The notes under the pieces: generated by a model | The model's input: the letters and a program-made list of their open reading frames with translations, nothing else | Told to the model about the DNA's origin: nothing | Databases searched by the model: none | Shown: piece by piece, positions 50,401 through 63,999 of the stretch | Position numbering within the stretch: the stretch's first letter is position 1 | Layout: each line of letters opens with the position of its first letter | DNA from: Eremophila alpestris peregrina | Lineage: Eukaryota; Chordata; Aves; Passeriformes; Alaudidae | Reading direction: 5' to 3' | NCBI GenBank assembly: GCA_009792885.1 | Contig: WMCF01000006.1 | Coordinates: 5,322,444 to 5,386,443, forward strand | Length of the DNA stretch: 64,000 bases | Program-made: the position numbers and the translations under genes

Positions 50401-52320
50401 AGATTCCAGCTAAAAGTTTACATTGCTGGCAGCTGACAAGTGCAGATTGCAAACTTTGACCCTTTCTTCCACAAGAGGAATGTACCCAGTGATACTGAGA
50501 GGGTAAAGGACTGTGCACTGGACACAGGGACTGTGAACTTCACCTTAAGGCCGTTCCTCCTTGTCCTACCACATATGCCCTTATAAAATGTCCCCCTCTA
50601 GCATTCTTTAGGCCCTTTAGGTACTGGAAGATGCTCTGAGGTATCCATGGAGCCTTCTTTTATCCAGGCTGAACAGCCCCAGCTCTCTCAGCCTGTCTTC
50701 ATAGCAGAGGTGCTCCAGGCCTGTGATTTAATGGTTCTCCAGATTCCTTACAAGAAGCCTTTCTTACATTGGGGGCCCAGGTCACAGCACTGCAGGCAGG
50801 GTCTCATGAGAGCAGAGCAGAGGGATAGAATCCCCTCCCCTCAACCTGATAGCCACACTTCTCTTGGTGAAGCCCAGGATGCAGTTGGCTTTCTGGACAA
50901 GTGCACTTTGCCAGGTCATGATGAGCTTCTTATTCATGAATATCTCCAAGTCTTCCTCCTTAGGGCTAGTCTTGATCCATTCTCTGCCCAGCCTGGATTT
51001 GTGTTGGAACTTCCCTGACCCAGGTGGAGCACCTGGCACTTGGCCCTGTTGAACTTCATGAGGCTCACACACGTCTCCAACTTGTAGCCAGCCAATGGGA
51101 GAGAAAAAATGTCTGTTCCTGTGTGCTGTTCCCTGCAGTGATTAGGGAACAGGCAACAGATTTTTTAATGGATGTTGCTGATAGTTTAAGAGTGTAACTA
51201 CTTCTGTATTGTGTGTAGTCCTGGGCCAGGACATTGTATATTATCTGCTAACTCTTGCCAAAAAGGGCCCTAATTAAATTTAAATGTAACAATACTATGT
51301 TTAGGCCAGAGATTAAAAATTATGTCTTGTAGACTGAAAGAATTTTTCAGTCCACAATTCTGGAGTTTGGCACTTCAGTTCATCCTCTCAGCAATAGAAA
51401 AATACTGTTATTGCACCCACCTGGTCAACAGAGCTATTTATTGCTGGACCTCTCTGCATGGAGGATTTGGCTTATCATTGCCTTGATTGCTGCAGACAAA
51501 ATCATCTAGGGTAAGATTAGTAAACTAACCTGGCTAATTTTTTCAGAGTTGGATTATAGACAGTCATAATGAATTCTCCACTGGTAAAAGTGGGGCAGTG
51601 GAGCACCCAGCAGTGACAAAACAGAGTCAGCAATGTCTCCTGTCAGTACTGGAATGGGGGAAAACATCTCCATTATTTTAACTACAATCAGTTTCATTAG
51701 AAGAAAAAGAGAAAATAACTGGGCAATAACTATGGGTATAACAGCATTCCCATTATCTGGTAAACTAGATTATTTTATCAGAAAGACAAACAGTTAAGCA
51801 AAATAGTTACTTAATTACAGTAACTTGTCTAAACGATTTTAATGTGAAGTGCAGAAATATTTATGATTAAATGAAGCCTCATGAAAAAGAAAATAATACG
51901 CCATGGTACTGAAAACCATCACATCACAGGACAACAGTTTAAGACATGGTAGAGGCATCAGCTAACAGGACACATCAAATCACACAAAATATTAGCTGTA
52001 CAAGAGGTTAGTAATAGTCCAGTGGCAGAATTTCAGATGAAGGGATCTGATTTTGATCAGATTCTCTGTCTGATCTTGGTTGTCCATTGGTCCATCATAA
52101 GAGTAAGCATCACATGATAATCTGTATACAGAGTCTACAAAAATGGTAATAATCTGGTACCCTAAGGACACGATGAATCTTCTTTATTGCTGTCTTCATA
52201 TTGAAAACACCTCTATAGAGACAAGGCATAGCAAGGGTGGATTCTGGTTAAAAGAATAACAATAGGGTCCTCATCTTGAAAGACATTTTGTGAGATGACT
52301 ATATGTCTGACAAGATGTAT
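47481..52320. other. Spacer between NAALAD2 5' end and FOLH1 3' end
   Basis: About 5 kb separating two genes on the same strand. It holds a CR1 at 50520-51090. TTTATT on plus (AATAAA on the gene strand) at 52363-52368 and 52330-52335 are candidate FOLH1 polyadenylation signals, giving a 3' UTR of roughly 0.6 kb. No further gene is supported. Confidence 0.65.
50520..51090 (-). mobile_element. CR1 LINE fragment, minus orientation
   Basis: Reverse-complement CR1: ccttctttta, tccaggctgaacagcccc, 'agctctctcagcctgtcttc', 'gaagcccaggatgcagttgg', 'ttcctgacccaggtgg'-like text and 'cttggccctgttgaacttca'. It spans the end of the reverse transcriptase frame and the 3' UTR. Frameshifted and inactive. Confidence 0.92.
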
Positions 52321-52969
52321 TGCTTTGCTTTTATTCCAGTGACTAAAAGCTTCTTGCTTAAATTTATTTGCAAACAGCTGCAAGGTTCAGCATGTGAGGA
52401 AAAGAATGTCATGGATGAGTATTCTGGGCTGGCTGCCCAAAACATGTTATGATTATTATACATGCTGCACACGGTATGTGACAGTTTTCCCATCTCCATA
52501 TCCATCTCAATCTTTGTGGAAAAGGAGGGCTGAGAGGTCTGTCTTGAGGAAATATTATTGCAAACCCAGGGTAAATAACAAAAAGTCAACAACAAAATTA
52601 GTCACTGATGAAAACATGAAATGAATTTTGTTTTCCTGAGGAACTACGGAGATCAGTAAAATAATCAAACTAGAACAATTCAAAACTCTGAAAATAAATC
52701 CAGTGGTTAGCAATTGTTAAAATAGAAAGCTGAGATAAAACCTGAAACATTCTAAGTCTCAATTCAGAAGACATCTAAATCCTGAGCTCTCAGAATGGAG
52801 TACATTACCGTGTTAACATTACTAAACGCATTCCACTTGGGTATATTATTTGCAAAGACCAAGATTTTTTTGATTTTGTGTTCTCTGTCATAATTCTCCT
52901 AGTGTTCTCAAATGCTCCATTTGTAAGGCTTCTGTCACATTTAGTCTTCAATGACTATATTGTTCATAT

Positions 52970-53159
52970 TTATGCTACTTCTTTCAGTGTTTCTGCTGCT
53001 GCCTGCACAGTGAAGGCTGCAATGGAGATCTGCCTCTTCACTTCTTCCCAGGCTTCATGTTGGTCAGCTCTGCTTTCAATATCAAACAGGGCATCATAGA
53101 TTCCTGGGAAGGATTCTCCTGCATATTTGTTGTGGCTGCTTGGAGCAAAGATGATATGT
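52970..53159 (-). CDS. FOLH1: FOLH1 exon 19: terminal coding exon
   Basis: Encodes HIIFAPSSHNKYAGESFPGI through AAAETLKEVA and TAA. It is 184/190 bases identical to NAALAD2 exon 19. The Glu before TLKEVA is the residue I recall in human FOLH1, while the NAALAD2 copy has the Gly of human NAALAD2. The ends of the exon therefore keep paralogue identity while the middle is homogenised. Confidence 0.93.
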
Positions 53160-56100
53160 CTGTAGGGAAAAAATAGCAATAAGGGAAAAAATAACAATAT
53201 TATGCATTAGGAAAATAAAACCTACTGGTTTATGTTTTATAAACCAGCTGTAAACATTTGACACTGAAGATGTAAATAAATAACATTATTGCAGCAATAG
53301 TAGCTAAGGTCCATGAAGCAAGAAAATAACATAAGCTACATTATGCCATATGAATTCCCCAGCCTTATAGCTACTTGAGATAAAGTTAACTTTCCTTTCT
53401 CTCAACTTAGATGGAATGAAAGCATTTTTAAAAATGCTTTTTTTCTCACAGATATACACAGTCTCCAACAGATACAGGTATGCTTTGATGCAGGAAAGAC
53501 TTTTAACAAGAAACTCTTCTCAACAGATTCGTAACCATGAGCTATGAGAGGTACAAGGATTGCAGATCTAAATTTCTCCTTCTGCAGTTAGTTTTTACTA
53601 AGAGAGATTACTGCTCTAAATTATGCAGACCGGTAGAGGGACCAAAATTCACTGGACTTGATTCATTGCCTCTTAAATATGATTTACTTCTTAAACTGGA
53701 TGAGAGGACCACTGAATTCCTTCCCTGTTGTTTTAGTACTGCCCTCCACACTACATTTGCCAGCATGGCTGTTCTCTAATTGATCAAATTGTAGGTTCTT
53801 AAATTATACATGATTTCACTTTCAAATAATAAGAACAACTTCCTGAAGTTCCTACCATTAAAATTATTTAAAATAAGTCTAGGGCTAAACTTTTAAATCT
53901 GTTTAGAAGCATAATCAAACCAAGAGAAATTATCTCAACAGGCTTCCAACAAGAATCATCCTCATTCTGTACAGTGTATCACATGGAAGTTTTCCCCAAT
54001 GTCATTTACCCCTTTCAGTCTTATTCTTCCTGTCTCATGTACTTTTGCCGTGTTGAATAAAATCATTATAACTCCATTTAGAGACTTGTACATCTTAAAG
54101 GAATTTTCATAGTGTACTCCAGGAGGGAAGTGAAAAGAAATCCTTTCTCACCTATAGAATGGCCGGCCAGGTAATCCAAGAGGGTCGATGAAAGCCCTTT
54201 CTAGAAACATGAGCTGATCATTCAGTGATCTGACAGCAAGCAGGCTAAAAAAAAGAAAAAGGGAATATGTTGAATGTTATCTGCAGTGTGTTTGACCTAG
54301 TCTTATCCCAGCATACACATCTGGATTTAAGAAGGACAGTGGATCTGTGATGTTGAACGTTAAGCGTAGCCCACAAAAGACAGCCCATGGCAGCTAACCT
54401 GCATAACAAAACTATGCTGATCTGTGCTGTGACAGACAGAGTCTGGTTCATAACTGGAAAGTCTCTTAAAGCTGTTTTTAAAGGCCAAGTGACAGTGTCA
54501 AAATACAGCATTTTGGGTATTTTCTTTCATACTTTCTCTCATCTTATTCCTTTATTTCCTTCTCGTGAGGATGCTTAGGCAGACCATTCTCTTCTTTTGT
54601 ACAACAGTTTTCTAAGGACCCTCTTTTCCTGAAAGCCAGCCAGCCACAAATTAGTCCAACAAAATTGCATTTGTTTTTGTGTAACATTACAACATATCGG
54701 AAAAAAGAACCCTGTGATGTTAAAATCCTCTTTTGAGCCATCTGAGAATTGTGTTTTTCTGATGGTAGATTTTCAATTCCCTAGAGCAGAGACCATCTGT
54801 GTCTGTGTGCTTTCAATAGCCCTGTACACACTATTGATGCTTAACAAATAAAAGAACTGTGACAAGGTTATACAGAATATATGGGGGCTTGGTGGTTTAC
54901 ATCCAAAGTAACTTGTAGACCTTCAAAGGCATTCACCAATTAAAAAGTTAGCATTTATATCACAGTAAACCTGGAATAAGTCTACTACCCTTAAGGAATT
55001 TTTTTCAAGTTTACAGTGCTGTAAACAGAAACTGATTGGTTGAATTAAAGCATAGATTTAGGCCATCCATCAGTAAAGCCATTTTGAAAATGTCACATAC
55101 ATGTCATATGTCATAAATGTCATCTTTTGCATAAGAGATTACTGTTAACTCCTTTATCTGAAAGTTGCTGCCATTAAAAAGATGGCTTTTATCCTCAGTT
55201 AGTGTTCCATAAGGGTAAGCATATGGCTAAATTAGATTCTTCCCAAGAAATGGAACATTCATATATGCATATACAAAAGGAAGTTTGGCTTGTCATTCTG
55301 GGCATGGCCTACAAAGAATAAATTAAGAATTAAGTCAAGTGCAAACTAGGCCTTTTGGCATAGGTGGTGCATAGAATTTCTTGAAAGCTCATCAAAAAGC
55401 TTGCCACAACTACATTCTTTTTTTCCATTAAGTGTCAGCAAGTGAAGACTAAGCCCTCTTGAGCTCAGAGGACTACATGGAGTATTTGACTAGAAGAAAA
55501 AGGGAGTTGAACTTACTTATCGAGATCTATTTGTTGCAGTCTCTCATGAAAGCCAGCAGCAACTTCTGTAAAATTCTTCACAGCTGAAAACAGAGCATCT
55601 GGAGGGAGCAGGAGAAAAGTATTTAACTTCACATTCTGAAAATATCATTTAACAAATCAACTTCTTCAATTAAAGCTTTATTTTCCACTGTGATCATGAT
55701 CATGAACTGTTAAAAGTCTCGCTGATGGAAAAGAAGATGATCCCACTTTCTTACATTAAAAATTATGTAATTCTGTGTGAAAACCTCTCTTAGAAACAAT
55801 AGCAATAAATGCTGTTGTGAATGTTGTTTACTATTTGCTATTTGAAGAATGCACTGAAATATCAAAAACCAGATAATGGAACCAGAACCAGACTGTTCAG
55901 ATAGGTCTGAGATTTTATAAACCCCAGGAACCTGTGTTTTACTGTTATTTCCCTCCACACAGAGTTTTGAGAAACACGGAGAAAATGTGTGTGTACACAC
56001 ATGCACATGTACCTTATATTAGCCATTAGCAGCCAAACCCTAAACTGAATATTCTTTAATGTTGCTAATTAAAAAAAGGTTTCTCAGGCACAGAATTATC

Positions 56101-59100
56101 CAACACAATAAACTGCAAAATAGTTTGATTTTTTTTTTTAAGAAAATATGACAATGATACATAGTTGTCAATACTGGCCTATCATACACAGGTCAAAGCA
56201 CATGCAACTGTGTTAGCTCTATTTGGCAGTGGCATAGTCCCCACACAGGCATGCTAGTGACAAAATACTCCCATTTCAAATTAATGGAGGGTATTGCTCT
56301 TGTTTTATTTACTGTTCATACAGCACAAGGTAAATACCAGGTCGTGACTAAGACATCCATTAATATAAGGCACAGTTAGCATTAACAGAGGAGGAATGTG
56401 ATGAAACACTGTACCTACCAAAGGACACATTGTATGTTGCCAGCTCCTCTTCATGATTTCTTGACAAATTATAGATGATGTGAGCATAGTTGCTCACAGC
56501 TGATGCATAATCTCTACAGTCAAAAGGAAGCACAACAGAGTTGGCTAATTCAAACACCAGCCCTCCCCGTACCTGAGCTACTGCCAGATGATTCTTGAAA
56601 GTGGGATCATAAAACTGTTCCACAATTTCATAGGTTTCATAGACACTGTGGTAAACTGGATAGCTGCTGTATTTTTCTGTGTTCTGAAACAAAGGAAACC
56701 AAGGAAAACAAAACCATTATTTAGCTATGTCTCTTTCTATTTTTGAAAGCCTTTGCTGTGGGATTCAAGGCATGGTGAAGTGTAAGCGCTCAGGTCACAC
56801 TAATCCTATGTAGCCACTAGAGACAGTCAAAGGAGAAGAACTGGTCAGTAGTACCCTATGCTGACATGAATGGTCACTTGGAGAAATCCCTCTCCTGACC
56901 ATGGAGCCCAAACAACATGGTCAGCTAAGCACAGACACATAACTCTCAGTTGGATAAATCCAGGTGAGATTACTTCTTCTCTTGCTTGGATTCAAAATAA
57001 TTTGTTTGTGTCCTTGGATATTCCTTCCTTTTCAGAGGAAATGACTACATTGAATAGTTTGCTCCTTAAACATTTCTCAGTTAACTCCTCTCACAGTATG
57101 CTCCAGAGCCCAACCATTTTCAATAAAACAAACCATTTTGAATTCAAAGCTTCACGAAGTGTTACAAATCATTCAAAGGTCACCATAAGCTACTCAGAAG
57201 CCTTCATCAGCCACAGATAATTCTGAGCACATCCATTTACCCTGAGCAAGAGTCCTTTTGTCTAAGCGACAAGTTGGTCATTCTTATTTATTATATATTT
57301 GTGCTGAGGTAGCACAGAGTTGTAGTAATTAGAATAACTCTGACACACTGAACTGCACTACCCTAAAAAGCTGGAAGTCCAAATGGCTCCTTTACAGGTG
57401 ATGTTATTTGGGCAGTTACCAACTACAACACACAGACTTACCCAGTTTTTACTGTAACGTGCTCTGCCTGAAGCAATGCCAAGACGTTGGAAAAATGCTT
57501 CGAAGTCATTGCCAGAACCCAGTTTATTTATTCTTTAAACAAGAAAGAGGAAAATGTCTTGAGTGACAATACTTAAGGTATAATTTTAGTTTGCTTCCAA
57601 GTGCACCATGGCAGTTATTTATTTAGCAGTCAGTCACTACACATTACATAGTCTTTTCCCAGTGTGCTCTTTTTTGTCAATACACCATGAACTGCCTCTG
57701 ACCCCTGCATTACCTGCACCTCATCAATTGCATTCTCTCAGGAGCTAAATCACCCTTTTCAGGGTCAGAGATATCCAGTTCTCAAGAGGAGAATGTACCT
57801 CACTGTCCTTTTATCACTGACAAGAACCAATGACCTTCCTCCTGCTGAACTTCCACTATACCAAGCTCTCAACTCAGAAATCACAGCAGTACCAGCATGG
57901 CTTCATGAAATAAGATCAGTTTTTGAGATTCTGTAGAAATGCCTTGGGTAAATTTGAAGGACAATATTGTAAAATCCTTCCTGGTGTGCTCCCCAGCCAC
58001 CTAAACTCAGCAGCCTTCCAGAAGACTGGAAAAAATGCAAAGGAAACCTGTTGAGTTAATATCTTGTGTAACTGCCACTGGTTTGTGCATACTACCCTTA
58101 TTTGTCTAAACCTCTATAAACTAAATGAACACATTGCATTTATAAAGCCTCTTTTTCATCTACAAAGGCAGGTTCATAAACCTCTTGTACAATAGTGTAT
58201 CAGCTGCAATCATGCAACTCTGGAATATATACCAGGTGAGAATCACACCATTTCTCTTTAGGACTCAGCTTTTCATGTGAGTATTTCTTTAAAACACACA
58301 CTCTAGAAGTTATAATTAATGTTTGGTATATAATTTGTTTTCTTTTGTTACTGACCTGGGGACCTCTTTATATTCACTTGATGGATTTTTTTTATACCAG
58401 CTCTCATAAAGAGATTTTCCTTCAAACCCCTCATCAGGACTTGGTATCTAGAAAAAGGAAAAAGGGTAAAATTTTAAATCTTACCAAGCTCAACAACTCA
58501 ACAAACTTGTCATCACGCAAGCCTATGGCTTAGGGTAATGAGTAAGTCATCTTAAGTTCCTCAACCTTTCTGCATTTCCATTTTAACACTTCAAATGAAC
58601 AGCATTTACCAGAAGAATAGTTTATTTCCTAAAAAATAGGTAAATTTAGATGGAAGAAAACATAAGGAAAGCAAAACATTTCAAGTCAATATTTAAATTC
58701 TGGTATTTCTTTATGAGATTTTCAGCCATTTAATTTAAATATTCAAAAGAGAAATCCCTCACAAAATCAAAACATTTTGCTTTACTTTGGCAGAAAATTT
58801 CAGTTTTGTCTTAGTTTAATTCAAAACTGTTTCTACTTTGTTTCAGTTAACAAAAATTGTTTATGGTTGCAGAAGCAACCTTAAAAGGGCAAAGTGCATG
58901 GTACCTGGTGTTTATGTCATCATAGCTGCTAGGAAGTTATACAAATCACAATCATTCTGAAGTTCATTTCTACCACTGACTAATTTGCAGGTAACTGAGC
59001 AGCTTAAACACTGTGGAAGTTTCTTCATCTCTCCTTTATATTGGTGGACTGCTGAGGTTTTATTATTTTGAATCTATTGAAGATTGTTAATAGATATTCC

Positions 59101-62100
59101 ATTATTAATCTGCCTTCTATCTAAGAATTACTCCACAATAGGAATCAATTTAAAACTAATTTATTTGAGGTTTTGTCCATGAAGGAAATTGTCCATGGAA
59201 CAGAACTATCAGCATGAAAACTTTTTACCGCACGTTAACTAAGGATGGGATCACATGGGACATGCTTCCTCATCAGCATTCTCTTCAGATATGAACTTCC
59301 AACAAGCTGTGGTTACATGCATTCAACAGCCTTTGCTTCCCAACTCAGGGAAGGGTTACACAAGCAGTTTTTTGGTATTTAGGTCAAGATTTTAATGATG
59401 GATCTTGGTGTCCAAACTGAGACTCTGCTGACCTGATTTCCTGACAGTTCTGAACACCTTCACTTAGCACAGGTTACCATGGGAACTGCAGGTGATCAAC
59501 TCTTCTTGAGCTCAGGACAGAAGTCTCTGTATCTGGTACCCACTTTTAACAGAGCTATATTTTACTTACTGTCTTTTAATTGCCAGAATATTATTCTGAT
59601 TTACTGCTTTTCCTTTACTTTTGCACCAGTCTAATGTCAGCTTCCAAGAGATAATAAATTATCAAATGACTGAATACATGAAGCAGGTAAAGGCAGATAA
59701 AGTAAATTCACAGAATATACACAGTAGTTAAACCTACATTACATCAGCATCTAAAATATACACAAAAACTAATGAAATGTTCACTCTTTAATACAGTTAA
59801 ATAGAAAAAAAACCCAGAAATAAAATGCCAGCCTCTGAGATCCACACTCAAAGCAAGGAGCATCTTACATCTAAGATGGTGTGGCTATTTCCTGAGAAAG
59901 GTCCCTACCTCTCAATTTTGTGTGCCACACAAATGTGTGAAAGCATCATGGTCAGAGACAAAGAATAACTAACAGAGTACACTGCAGCTGAGCTCATTGA
60001 CCAAACCTGTCACATCACACAAAAACAACATGGTAGCCAACCTAATTTCTTCCCCTGCCTAAAGGGAGTCAGAGTCTCCTAGTACCATGGGCATTCTAGT
60101 AAGTAGTTGATCTGGGCAGCCAGCTATATGATTATTTCTGTCCTCTGGTTCACAGCATGCTTTTATGCTTTTGTTCTTAGAAGGAATGCTTTCACAGGAG
60201 GAGTGAAATAGTTAATAATTTAATGGTATAAGCTGGGAATCCCCTTATCTGTCCTAGGAAAAAGCTCCAGTTCCTTAGGTATTGACTTAAAAGGGTTACT
60301 GCAGTCAGAAAAAAAAGATCCGACACCATGTTTTTACAGACAGAGCCCCATCAAGTAAGTGAGCATTGAACATACCACCTAAAAATTTCAAGTGATATTA
60401 CCTTTTTGGTCAGACTGTAAACCAGACTGTACATCAGTGGTGTGCAATCCACTCGCAGTGTGTAGTTTCCTGAAAAAACATGAACTATTTATTTGAAAAA
60501 GGAAGTTCCCTCAGCTGAAACTTCATGCTTTATTTATTAATAAGAAAGGGACTAGGGAGCTACACTCTTTATGAGAAGCAAGCTGAGAAGAGTCTTCCTG
60601 ATCTTCTCAGTGCACTTTATTGGTTAGGATGAATTAGAGCCCAGCTTTTGATGCAAGTCTTAAGAGCTTATGTCCCCATGATTATGATGCACATTATAAG
60701 AGAAGAAGCTGACTATAAAGAGTTGCCACAGAACTCAGGGCACAACACTTCTTGTCTCTCTCATGACCTCCCAAACAGTGTAGGTACTGTAAAGGACTTT
60801 TTCCCTGACACAACACAAATATCTGAAGGATACTTTATGATTCCAAGCCAAATATTCATTTCTGAATTAACATGACAAAAATTATCACATTGAAGGTTTC
60901 ATGAATCTCCAAGACAAAATCCCTCCCAGTCATACAATCACTATTCTGTAAAACACAAGTCACATTCATGTACCTTCAACAGAAGAATCTGCATTGATAT
61001 AAGCCACTCCCCGTGCTTGCAATATTTTGGCATTTTCCTGTGAGAAGGAAAAAAGGAAGAAAATGCTGATAAACTTATTTTCCCTCAGAACTATCTTCCT
61101 ATTCACAAAAGAAACAGCTGTTTCAGAGAAGGATATCATATACTATAAGGAGTTAGAGATTCTCGGTAGGTCAAAAGGAAACTCAAGGGAAAGAGAGAAT
61201 GTGTGTCTAAGGAAAAGAGGTGAGGTGGGAAGAACTGCTTCTTTCTAGTGCAGATTTCTCAAAGAGCATGCAAATTTCTTTTTGAACACTCTTGGTTTAC
61301 CTCAACCCACTCTGTTGATCCAAATAAGCCAAATTCCTCTGCATCCCAGCTTGCAAATATCACCGTTCTCCTTGGTCTCCATCCTGAAATGAAAGACCAT
61401 GAAAACTGTATTACAAAAATAGAGTCTGCTTGTTATATGAGTAATGTGAAAACACATGGCATTTTTGGGGGGCTCATCTTTTACCACCATCTGTGGGGAA
61501 AGAGATATATATAAGACTTCAGTAACCTTATCTAAGAATGACTTGCTATTGCAGCAATCTTGCCTCTACTTCAATAGGGGGCTAAATCAAGTATTTTGTC
61601 TCTCACCTTTAGATGAAAGAAAATTTTCTAGAATCTAAAACTCTAATCAAGGGAAAATATTACACTGTGCACAAACTCTTGAAAGAAGACTTTTTGAATC
61701 CTCTTGCTCTCTTCAGTTTAGTATCCTTTGCATATCAGTGTCTACTCTGACAGAAAAGTGGCATATTTTCATATCTATTACGGAACTTCTCTGACCTGTC
61801 TTTGAAATGCCAGATTCCAAAACCTAAGCAATTCCCTGTAACTTTGACAAATCACCTTCAAAAGAAAAATCTTTCACTTGAAGTCCTCCATTCAATTTAA
61901 ACCTAGGCCAAATAGAACAGGCCCTATTGCCCTGACACTGTATCTCAGCCCTAAGTTTTCTTTGAAGCTACTGGAACCTTTTCATCTTTTACTCCCTTAC
62001 TTTTTAACTTTTAATTTTTTTCCCTATTTGCATTCCAGAGAGCTTCCCCTGATATTCAGTTACGGGGAAGAAATGGAAATAAAACTAAATGTCAATAGGT

Positions 62101-63999
62101 TTTATGTGTAATAGGCAGGCAAAGAACACTTCTCTAGCATAGTATTTATGTCAGAGCTTCTCTCCATGGGATGTCAGATAGGCAGACAGCATTTGCTCTG
62201 ACAGCAACAGAAACTTGGAGCAGTTGACATTTGTTCCTCTATTCTAATGCAAGTAGGCATGAGGTATTTTTAACCATTACCTCCTACTATGTTTGCACAG
62301 CTCATTCTCAGCATCACACTGACATTCTTCACTTATTCTTGAGTATGCCTCCAAGCCAGAGAAAAGTGCTGAGAAGGCTCTCAGTGTGGCCCTGACAAAG
62401 CCTTTATCAGTCCACCACCAGTCAGTATTATAACCCCACTGACATATCCAGTCTGACCAGCCTCACATACAGAGTAGCCAATTGTACCTAAATGTCCTGT
62501 TTATTTCAGCATCCCCCTCTTTGTTTTTTTTTCCCTCTAGGTGTACTTTCTCTCAAGCAGAAGTACTTCACAAACAGCAAGGTGCACAGCAGTGTGTTCA
62601 TTCAAGACATCAGTGAGATACACGTTTTTAATTTCAAGCATATGTTTAAATCTCACAGAAATCAATGGGCACTGCTGAGAGCAGCTACTGTGATGTGCTT
62701 TATTCCTTCATTACATTACCTTTCTTTTTCAGTTTTCCAAAGCTCCTCACAATCTCGTGAACCACAGCTGCCCCACTCTGAGGATCAATGCCACCAAATA
62801 CCCACGAGTCACGGTGGCCTCCCAGGATGACATATCTGTCTGGAGAAATTAATTTTGGAGGTTTACACAGGAATACTTTTTTCCTGACACAGAGATGTTA
62901 ACTTGAAGTAATTTCTAATTTTCCATGTATGTATCAAGCAACAGAGATTAACAGTTTATAATACACATGATAGAAAGGAAAAAACCTTTTACATTTCTGA
63001 AAACATTTTTTCTGTATTTTCAGTCAGTGTTGAAGAATTTGTCAAACCCAGTAACTGGATCCCACAAGACTTAAAATCTCAAACTCCATGTTGTTAATTC
63101 TATTATTAAATATACTACAGGTTTCCTCTAAAGATAGAAGCACTTTTCCATACTTCAGTAGTGTTTCGTGGTGAATCTGATCCACTAATTATATCTGTAC
63201 AGCACAGAAACTCACAACATTGTGAATTCATGTGCTGAATGCAGTATTTCTCTGGATATATATAATCAATCACAAAAAGGGTTGTCCAAATCATGACAGA
63301 GATATGATTACTGAGATAAAATTCATACTAGGTTTCTGTGCTACTATAATATGGTTAGCAGTTGTGTTTTGGGCAAAAGGGAAGTGCTGCAGTTAGAAGA
63401 TAAATGATATTATCATCATTCCAGGGATGTCTATAAATCTGGTTTTTTTAGAGTATAAAGTCACACTGGTTACAACAGACTGTTAGATAGACAAAAAGTC
63501 AATAATGGTGGATATAGTATCTTTCAATGGAACACCTAGATGTGTATAAGAGACAGCTGTTAGATAGACAAAAAGTCAATAATGGTGGATATAGTATCTT
63601 TCAATGGAACACAAAATCCACCCACATGTTTCTTAGGGGAGAATATCCACTTAAAATATCTTTTCAATTGCAAAGTTACTTGCCTGAAGACAAATATTTC
63701 CATCCTAGTTATGACTCTCCCTTGAAAATCAGCATTTACACTGAAAGTGCTGACATACCCTGAAGCATATGAAAGCCAGTGCAAACAGCATTTCAAAGAC
63801 CATGCAGTACAGTATGTCAGAGCAAACTATATCCCTCATGTCCCCCTTATAACCATGAAATACATGTAGAGGTCACTGCTCACTCAGATTATGCTGAAGG
63901 CAAATGATTTTACCTGGTTCCACTGTGCCTCTGATGTTACCAATCACATTGTAAATCCTTCTTACTTCATTGTTGCTATGAATGTGCATTTTCACCTTT
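52970..63999 (-). CDS. FOLH1: FOLH1 (glutamate carboxypeptidase II / PSMA-like), 3' part, exons 9-19
   Basis: Paralogue of the neighbouring NAALAD2. In mammals FOLH1 hydrolyses N-acetyl-aspartyl-glutamate and folyl-poly-gamma-glutamate at the cell surface. Exons in gene order: 63914-63999, 62720-62839, 61301-61383, 60974-61037, 60402-60469, 58356-58447, 57442-57532, 56419-56683, 55517-55598, 54152-54244, 52970-53159; total 1234 nt, 411 codons with stop. All eleven lengths equal those of NAALAD2 exons 9-19. All active-site segments are intact: GGHRDSWVFGGIDP, WDAEEFGLF, YINADSSVEGN, SGRARY and YPVYHSVYE. FOLH1 rather than NAALAD2 is supported by KVKMHIHSNNEV, DPQSGAAVVHEIV, GSGNDFEAFF with the Asn519 equivalent, and AQVRGGLVFELANS. 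Exons 1-8 lie beyond the right edge. Family membership is certain; the paralogue label rests on recalled human sequences. Confidence 0.92.
56419..57532 (-). CDS. FOLH1: FOLH1 exons 15-16: S1 pocket and final zinc ligand
   Basis: Exon 15 (57442-57532) encodes GSGNDFEAFFQRLGIASGRA followed by RYSKNW, keeping the Asn and paired Arg that bind the substrate carboxylate in human FOLH1. Exon 16 (56419-56683) encodes YSSYPVYHSVYETYEIVEQF, with the zinc-binding His, then AQVRGGLVFELANSVVLPF in the helical domain. Confidence 0.92.
61301..62839 (-). CDS. FOLH1: FOLH1 exons 10-11: zinc centre and catalytic glutamate
   Basis: Exon 10 (62720-62839) encodes ILGGHRDSWVFGGIDPQSGA with the His and bridging Asp zinc ligands. 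Exon 11 (61301-61383) encodes WRPRRTVIFASWDAEEFGLF and then GSTEWVE, with general-base and zinc-binding glutamates and both calcium-binding glutamates. Phase agrees with NAALAD2. Confidence 0.92.
63480..63612. repeat. 56-bp direct duplication flanking a Tn5 mosaic-end adapter (artefact)
   Basis: Copy 1 is 63480-63535 and copy 2 is 63557-63612; both begin ctgttagatagacaaaaagt and end atggaacac. Between them are 21 bases: ct plus agatgtgtataagagacag at 63538-63556, the exact 19-base Tn5 mosaic end used in tagmentation libraries. It lies in FOLH1 intron 9 and does not touch an exon. Confidence 0.95.

Noticed and set aside
50647..51072. Frames of 62-123 codons on both strands
   Set aside because: They fall inside a degenerate CR1 element and are not intact reverse transcriptase.
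63527..63763. 78-codon open frame on plus starting MEHLDVYKRQ
   Set aside because: The DVYKRQ segment is the translation of the Tn5 mosaic end; the frame exists only because of the adapter artefact.
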